Below are positions 33,984 through 39,519 of a stretch of DNA of 39,519 nt, piece after piece. A program made the translations under genes and the position numbers. The first letter of the stretch is position 1. Each line of letters opens with the position of its first letter. Under the pieces are notes generated by a model. That model ran no database searches, was not told the DNA's origin, and saw only the letters and a list, made by a program, of their open reading frames with translations. The DNA comes from Hyphochytrium catenoides (lineage: Eukaryota > Sar > Hyphochytriomycetes > Hyphochytriales > Hyphochytriaceae). The stretch spans positions 1-39,519 of the forward strand of contig FLMG01004729.1 in the NCBI GenBank assembly GCA_900088475.1. Direction: 5' to 3'.

Positions 33984-36035
33984 AGCCAACACAGCCTATT
34001 TCCTTCTCTTACTGAGCTTGAAGAAGCTCCCCACTCTCTCCAGTAAGCAGGACTTTGTCATCATAACTAGGGGTCTCAAGGGTCCTTCTTAGTGCACATA
34101 GTAACTCTTATTCTCTATATACTTGCCTGGACAGGGCCTCATCGACATCAGAACGAGCCATCAGCTAAACTCCTCACAACTGTCCCTTTAACTTCGGAGC
34201 TACCACGAGCCCTCTAAGCTATCGGTCATCTACGGAGTGACCACGAGACCTTTCAGCCAAAGTGATGACGATGCCATTGAGAGGTCACAGAAGGTTAACA
34301 ACTGCTGCTGAATGATGATGCTCATGCATTAGCAGTATTGCTTTTTCCTTCTTGGCTAGTGTTCGCAGCATGTCTCCTCCCTTGGGCATTAGTTAGGTAA
34401 AATAGTAAGCTTTGCTTTCCCCTTCACCGCTGAGATACAAGTCGTCGCTAGGTAATGGGTTCCACATCAGCACGACGTATTGACATGGCAAACCTGCTAT
34501 AACGCCCTCCACCCGATGGCGCGCCGCTCGGGCCCAGAAGGCTTCGCTAGCAGATTAGGTGGTATGTGCTGGTGATGAGCAGGCTAGTTCTCTCACTCAC
34601 CACCATGATGCCATTCTCCTGCTCCTCTTCAAACCAGGACGAGGGGCCACTTAGAGTGTCACGCCATGGGCTGGTTATGTCAGTGACGACAACTCCAGTC
34701 GCCTTACCTTGACAGAAGCTTCGGTGGCTGCCCGCACGCCAGAAGAAGTTCAAACAAAGAAAGTCGTCCGCTGAGGATTGTTCAGTAGGACCATTAAGCA
34801 GTATGACCGACGCAGCAGCCCGCAAGTCGAGCGCGGGCTGCTATGCCACTCTGCGCCCTTGAGAGAGAGCATCAGACAGAAGAGAAGAAGAGGCAGCCCT
34901 GGCTGTCAGAGCAAGACGCTGGAGCTGGGAACCAGATCAAAAGTCCATCATTTATGGGTAGGAGATGGACACCTTGCAGTACTAAATGTTAGGAAAGGGA
35001 GACTGCAGTAACGGCCGTGTCACCGTCCGTTACACGCGCGCTGGTGATGATTTCCTAAGCCTGTCATTATCTTAGCGGCAGAGATGCTGCCTCAGAGCGC
35101 ACGCGTGAGAAAGAGAGGGACAGTCCCGCGCCCTTAATGTTAGGGCTTGAGCAGTCTAGTGGTCAGAGCCCTGTCACGGCAGGTCGAACGTAGCAGGCAA
35201 CTGCCTGCCTGGATGCTCCTCTGGTTGGCGCGGAAAGAAGATGGCGTGATAAATAAGTGCATGCCATCGACTCGGTAAGGCAACAAGAAGCTTGTTCACA
35301 GCTTCTCATGGCACATCATAGCTCGTCACTTTCAGAATGAAGCAGCGTTCTGAGGAGTGCTCTCCTCTTCCAATGGGGTGGTGGATAGTACGCCCATCAA
35401 CGGGTAGAACGCGGCTGATCGCTATCTCGTAACGCTGAAGCGCTTACCATTATCATCAAGCAAGCCGCAGACATAAGAAGAGTCAGGTGGCAGCGTAGAA
35501 CGAGGTGAACAGAGGGATAACGACTGAGGTTTGACCTCCTTCCTGGTGGTACGTGGCAGCTAAAATGCTCGGATCGGTGTTGACCGATGCTGAGAGGATG
35601 CCAGCAGCAAGAAGCTTAAATTCCCGAGTGATACCTCTGCTGTCCCCGCTATGCCAGCAGGTCAACCCTCCTCCTGCCGCTTGTTGACTGGAGTCGGTGT
35701 CCATCCTTTCTCGCTGTACCTCCAAGGATGGGGCACGAAGGGATCCCGCTGATAGCGATATGCTTTACCTCTGGAAGATAGGTCTTGGCAGGAGATAATC
35801 GCGACGAGGAAAGCGACTAGCAGCTACCGTTGTCTCTCCTTTGCTTAGCTCAAAGCTGCCGTTTAGCACTGGCTCTACCGCGCCATATGATAGAGGCAAG
35901 TATGGCATGACCCTAGTCCGCCCTCAGCTAGTCCATCATGGTGTAGACTAAGGATATGCCTCCATAAAGCAGTGGCCGCCTTTCGCGCAGCAGGAGAAGA
36001 AGACTTCGGTGCATTGCAATCGCTTCTCAGTTACT
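33984..36035. other. Intergenic between the two membrane-protein paralogues
   Basis: About 2 kb without a convincing gene. The longest frames (minus 34547-34825, minus 35483-35725, minus 35948-36268) lack signatures. A tRNA-Asp-like fragment lies at 35151-35190. A CATAAAG motif at 35963-35969 sits about 73 bp before the next gene's ATG and may be a weak TATA box. Confidence 0.5.
35963..35969 (+). promoter_or_regulatory. Possible weak TATA-like element of paralogue 2
   Basis: CATAAAG lies at nearly the same distance from the ATG (73 bp) as the TATAAAAG of paralogue 1 (68 bp). The motif is imperfect, so this rests mainly on position. Confidence 0.3.
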
Positions 36036-38996
36036 ATGCCAGTTGGACTTCGTCCCAATGGAATGGCACTAGGTAGTGCTCCTACAGCGGGCGGACCTAC
36101 GGAGGCCAAAGACAAGCAACCCTTTATGTCTGGTGGAGAGAATCCCTGTCGGCAGCTGGATCTGGCCAAGATCCAGCTGTGTGAAGCGTTTCTTCGAATG
36201 TTACAATCCATTCCACCTTGTGAAGCGGCGAGGGTGCAAGAGGTAGACAAGCCCAAGAGCCGTCTCACCGTCGTCTTTGCCAGTCGCCTTGGAGCTATTG
36301 CATGTGGATTCTCTCACGCCGCAGTGCGAGGTTCAAAGGTATCCTCGCAGGAGAAGGTGAAGGCGGTCTCTTACCGACACATTAGAGACCAGATCATCGT
36401 CATTGCAAGATCTCTCAGACTCAGTAAGAGCACGACTCCGTATTCGGTCCCTCAGATGGCGCCGTCAACCTCTATAGGTGCTTCTAGGTCGCCGCACGGT
36501 GGCATCAGTAGTTACTTTTTTCTTCTTCGTGGCTCAAGTAAGGTGTCGCAACCGGAGACCTTGAACACTGAGGTTGGGCCCTGCGCCAGGCGCCCTTTCA
36601 GCCAGTTGAAAATGTGCCCTCCGGACGCTGAGAGTCTGCCGAGCAGCAAGGACCCCGTTAACTTCTGTCATCCTAATGCCGTCATGGTTACTTCCAAGAG
36701 GGTCAGAAGCCCTGTACACAGCCAGAAAGTCCATCCCAGCAGGGCAAGAGCGTTCCCAGCGAGAGAGCAATCCAAGCTTCGCATGCTACTGGCCAGTGTG
36801 CCATTCTTAGAGTTGACCGAGGAAGAGACCCTGCTCACTGTCATGCATAAGCTCTTTGGCGAGAGACATGCCAACTTGTGGTTGAGCCATCATAGGGAGG
36901 TGCTGCTTGGTATTGCGTGGCTTTGCCTCCTATTCTCGTCCGTAACCTTACCCATCATCCTAGTTCTTGACCCTGACTTCAAGGCCACGGCACTTTGGAA
37001 TAATTTGGCCATCGGATGCGCCGCCGGGGGCCTGCTTTGCACGATCGCCTTAACTTCCTTGCTGAACTATCGCCTCTTTCGACTGATGCTGTCTACCTTC
37101 GACCTCCTCTTTCTCTTGATCGAGATGGTAGTCTACGCTGCGGCCATTGTCACTATCTTTTGTGGGGACGTCCTGGGCTACTGCGTGGCAATCTGCGTGG
37201 CCTCCGGCAACTTCATTCACATATTTTATGACTGCATACCTCCTAAAGTTAGAAAGAAGAAGGGAGTCAGCCTGTTCTTCCCTTGCTTCTGGAACCTGCT
37301 CATCTGGGCGATTCTCTATGGGAAACCTCCCAAGGCAATGTGTCTGTATGAACTCAACCTCATGACCGGCGCTTTGGCCATGCCAGATGAGTCTGATAGC
37401 GACTGGAAGCTCTGCATCTACGACTTCTGCATCAACCGTGGCTTAAATGTTGTCCTTATGTTCTTCAAGCTCTTGGTTGCGTCTCGAAGATACCCTGACG
37501 ACTGCGTGGTGCTAAAGTCGAAGCTGCGGCTTGTGGAATGGCAAGTACGGAGCTCTCCCGCTAAGGCTGAGAATGACCAACGAAGCGATTCTTTCTCGGA
37601 AGATATAATTGGGGCAGGGACCAAGAGCAAGAGCATCTTACGTTATAGTGAAGAAGAGAACCGGCAAAGGCAGCTCGGTATGTCCGCGGAGATCGAAAGA
37701 TCCTTGCCACCACTCAATAGCAGCAATACAGAGGGCGATAGTTCAGAGCAAGCGCTCTGTGAAGCAATGCAGGCTTACTTGGCTTCGGTGAAGAGTTTAT
37801 CATCAGAGTATGAGTGGAAGCTTCTAGTGGATATATATCTAGAGCTTCGCAAGCGGCTTCCTCCTGCCGCCCCAACAGTGACACCACCCGTCGGAGAACC
37901 ATCGGTTGAATGCAATGGCTCTGCATGCGCTTCTCTCCACGAGCAGAGTCCAAACCTACGCAAGCATCGAGGACAAGAGCAGGAAGAAAATATCAGTCCT
38001 AGCTCTCCTTGTCTGCGAGGAGTCTCTGTTCATCGCCATCCGCAGACGAAAATGGAAAAGATGAGCTCTATGGTGGACAGTCTAAAGAGCCGATGCTTTT
38101 CTTCTTCTCATCCAGATGCTCGTCCTGTGGGTCATGAGCGTCCTGTGAGTCATGGCAAAAGATATGCCCTAACCGTGGCCCAATTATGCGCTGAGATGAC
38201 GGAGAAACAAAGCCAAGAGACTGTCATGATGAGATGGTTAGGACAAGGATTTGCAACCAAGTGGTTTCAGTGGCGACGTGTCCTGGTGTCCTCGGCCTAC
38301 CTCTCCTTCTTTTTCTATATAGCGGCTGCCATCACTTTCATTCTAGTCATTAACAGCGTGCCACCGAGTGTGACGACCAAGCTTGCCATAGCGATGGTCG
38401 TGGTCTCTGCTTATGTCTTGGTCTATTATACCAGCTTTATCAACCACTGGATCCTACTGAGGAGCTTTCAGACGTTCGACGTTGCCTTCTTTCTCATGCA
38501 CCTCTTCATCTTCATGTTGGCTGTAGCAAGTTCATTCTGTTTCTCAATAGCAGGTTGCTGCCTAGCGCTTAGCTGGGTCTTCAGTGTCGGCACGGCGCTC
38601 ATCTACGACTGCTATCCTCTTCGTACTCGAAGGAAGCACAAGCTTGTGGCCTTCATCGGCACGGGCTTTGTGATCGGCTTCTTGTTACTTTGGTGCGCAC
38701 AGATGGTGGGTGGACGAATGTGCTACTATAGATTTTTCATGAAGGATGGATACCTTCACTTAGAAGACCTGGGGCAAGGGAAGAAGCCTGGGCTTTCTCT
38801 CTTCGCGTCAGGGCTAAGCAGTGGGTTCACAGTCTTCATACTTCTTTGCCGCATCTGCTACCTCTTCCTTCGTTCCAGGATAGACGACTGTGTCATACTA
38901 CGCAGTCGCTTACGGCTGATCATGATCCCGTCTGAACTTACTGCAGATGCGGTTTCTGAGGGAATCAGTAGTCCAGGACCAGATGCACCGCGGTGA
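36036..38996 (+). CDS. Two-module polytopic membrane protein, paralogue 2 (family not recognised)
   Basis: A single exon of 986 aa from the first ATG (36036). The layout matches paralogue 1: hydrophilic N-terminus with IQLCEAFLRML and YRHIRDQIIVIAR, membrane module 1 at about 247-505, a linker with ALCEAMQAYL and LVDIYLEL, then module 2 at about 710-965. Shared landmarks are SLLNYRLFRLMLSTFDLLFL and NHWILL...TFDVAFF, YDCIPPKVRKK and YDCYPLRTRRK, and DCVVLKSKLRL and DCVILRSRLRL. Module 1 is closer to module 1 of paralogue 1 (about 60% by eye in the core) than to its own module 2, so the internal duplication is older than the gene duplication. The soluble linkers diverge strongly between paralogues, while membrane cores are kept, which argues that both genes are under constraint. 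No function can be assigned from sequence. Confidence 0.88.
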   Translation: MPVGLRPNGMALGSAPTAGGPTEAKDKQPFMSGGENPCRQLDLAKIQLCEAFLRMLQSIPPCEAARVQEVDKPKSRLTVVFASRLGAIACGFSHAAVRGSKVSSQEKVKAVSYRHIRDQIIVIARSLRLSKSTTPYSVPQMAPSTSIGASRSPHGGISSYFFLLRGSSKVSQPETLNTEVGPCARRPFSQLKMCPPDAESLPSSKDPVNFCHPNAVMVTSKRVRSPVHSQKVHPSRARAFPAREQSKLRMLLASVPFLELTEEETLLTVMHKLFGERHANLWLSHHREVLLGIAWLCLLFSSVTLPIILVLDPDFKATALWNNLAIGCAAGGLLCTIALTSLLNYRLFRLMLSTFDLLFLLIEMVVYAAAIVTIFCGDVLGYCVAICVASGNFIHIFYDCIPPKVRKKKGVSLFFPCFWNLLIWAILYGKPPKAMCLYELNLMTGALAMPDESDSDWKLCIYDFCINRGLNVVLMFFKLLVASRRYPDDCVVLKSKLRLVEWQVRSSPAKAENDQRSDSFSEDIIGAGTKSKSILRYSEEENRQRQLGMSAEIERSLPPLNSSNTEGDSSEQALCEAMQAYLASVKSLSSEYEWKLLVDIYLELRKRLPPAAPTVTPPVGEPSVECNGSACASLHEQSPNLRKHRGQEQEENISPSSPCLRGVSVHRHPQTKMEKMSSMVDSLKSRCFSSSHPDARPVGHERPVSHGKRYALTVAQLCAEMTEKQSQETVMMRWLGQGFATKWFQWRRVLVSSAYLSFFFYIAAAITFILVINSVPPSVTTKLAIAMVVVSAYVLVYYTSFINHWILLRSFQTFDVAFFLMHLFIFMLAVASSFCFSIAGCCLALSWVFSVGTALIYDCYPLRTRRKHKLVAFIGTGFVIGFLLLWCAQMVGGRMCYYRFFMKDGYLHLEDLGQGKKPGLSLFASGLSSGFTVFILLCRICYLFLRSRIDDCVILRSRLRLIMIPSELTADAVSEGISSPGPDAPR

Positions 38997-39519
38997 GAAG
39001 GATCAGACTGCCTAGCCCATCCAACAGGTTTGGGGCAGCATGCTCCAATTGACTCCAAAGGAGGGTAGCAGCCAAGACAGAGCGTTGCCTCTGGAGTGGA
39101 TCTTAAGCACAGTCACTGTCAGTGTGAATGGCAGAGGTTGCTCCATCTCTCATGAGCAAGAAAATCACCTTTCTCGGGCGATGCCCACCATGTGATCACG
39201 CCAATCCTTTTGAGCTATTGAAGACCATCCAGTGGGAGAAAAGTCGACGCTGTTGTCCTAGAGCGCTGGATTCAGAGTGAAGCCAAATTCTGCCCATCAA
39301 GGCTGGTGCGATATGTCACTACGTATTTCCTTTATAGACGCAGTGTCAAGAACTCCAAGGTAGGATGAGAGTGAAGGACGCACTGTCAAGAACTGAGCGC
39401 TCAGTAGTAAGAGATTATTGGCGGTCTGGTGCTAGTCCACGTGGTAAGAGAGCTAACCCGACCAAGAAAGCGCAATGAGGGAGGCGGGCGCATATGGCAG
39501 ATCCACCGCCATGTGTAAG
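38997..39519. other. 3' flank of paralogue 2, contains an 18-bp direct repeat
   Basis: No gene is recognised. gacgcagtgtcaagaact at 39337-39354 recurs with one mismatch at 39377-39394, 40 bp apart. Confidence 0.5.

Noticed and set aside
1-39519. CRISPR array, bacterial operons or ribosome binding sites
   Set aside because: No regularly spaced direct repeats with unique spacers. Spliceosomal introns and large intergenic gaps show a eukaryotic nuclear sequence.

Overview
This window is nuclear DNA of a eukaryote, most likely a free-living protist whose lineage I cannot fix. The standard genetic code fits, and GT-AG introns of about 45-580 bp with pyrimidine-rich 3' ends are common. Two genes carry about 20 introns each. 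A Ty1/copia fragment, degenerate repeats and a long CT tract fill the spaces. RGS-linked 7TM proteins, TKL kinases, Cache-domain class III cyclases and alpha-kinases are toolkits of amoebae, stramenopiles and similar groups. That is a family-level argument, not a placement.

Layout: (1) 1-414, a probable 3' end of a gene entering from the left edge. (2) 415-6299, repeat-rich DNA with a 119-bp-period tandem repeat (769-1078) and a truncated copia reverse transcriptase (1262-1476). (3) 6300-8180 (+), a 564-aa receptor-like protein with seven membrane segments and a C-terminal RGS domain, one intron. (4) 9519-15279 (+), a 21-exon gene whose spliced reading frame closes at every junction. It gives about 915 aa: two ADF-H (coactosin-like) domains, a ubiquitin-like domain and a complete TKL-type kinase domain. 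(5) 17495-24109 (+), a 19-exon gene of about 1077 aa: membrane-anchored dCache-like sensor, HAMP-like linker, class III nucleotidyl cyclase domain and a TPR-like tail. The first metal-binding Asp of the cyclase reads as Gly. (6) 24601-25536 (-), an intronless alpha-kinase with an N-terminal four-cysteine module. (7) 26392-27659, a degenerate element made of two copies of one A-B unit in opposite orientation, one nested in the other. (8) 30780-33983 and 36036-38996 (+), two intronless paralogues of about 1067 and 986 aa. Each contains the same polytopic membrane module twice, a family I do not recognise.

Four adjacent genes (7TM-RGS, TKL kinase with actin-binding domains, cyclase receptor, alpha-kinase) are all signalling proteins. 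Nothing in the sequence shows they are co-regulated: each stands alone with 0.5-2.2 kb between genes. The strongest candidates for undescribed biology are the ADF-H/ADF-H/UBL/TKL fusion, the duplicated two-module membrane family, and the cyclase with an altered catalytic site.

Exon boundaries were deduced by hand from splice consensus, reading phase and domain continuity. They have not been checked against transcripts. Percent identities are by eye.
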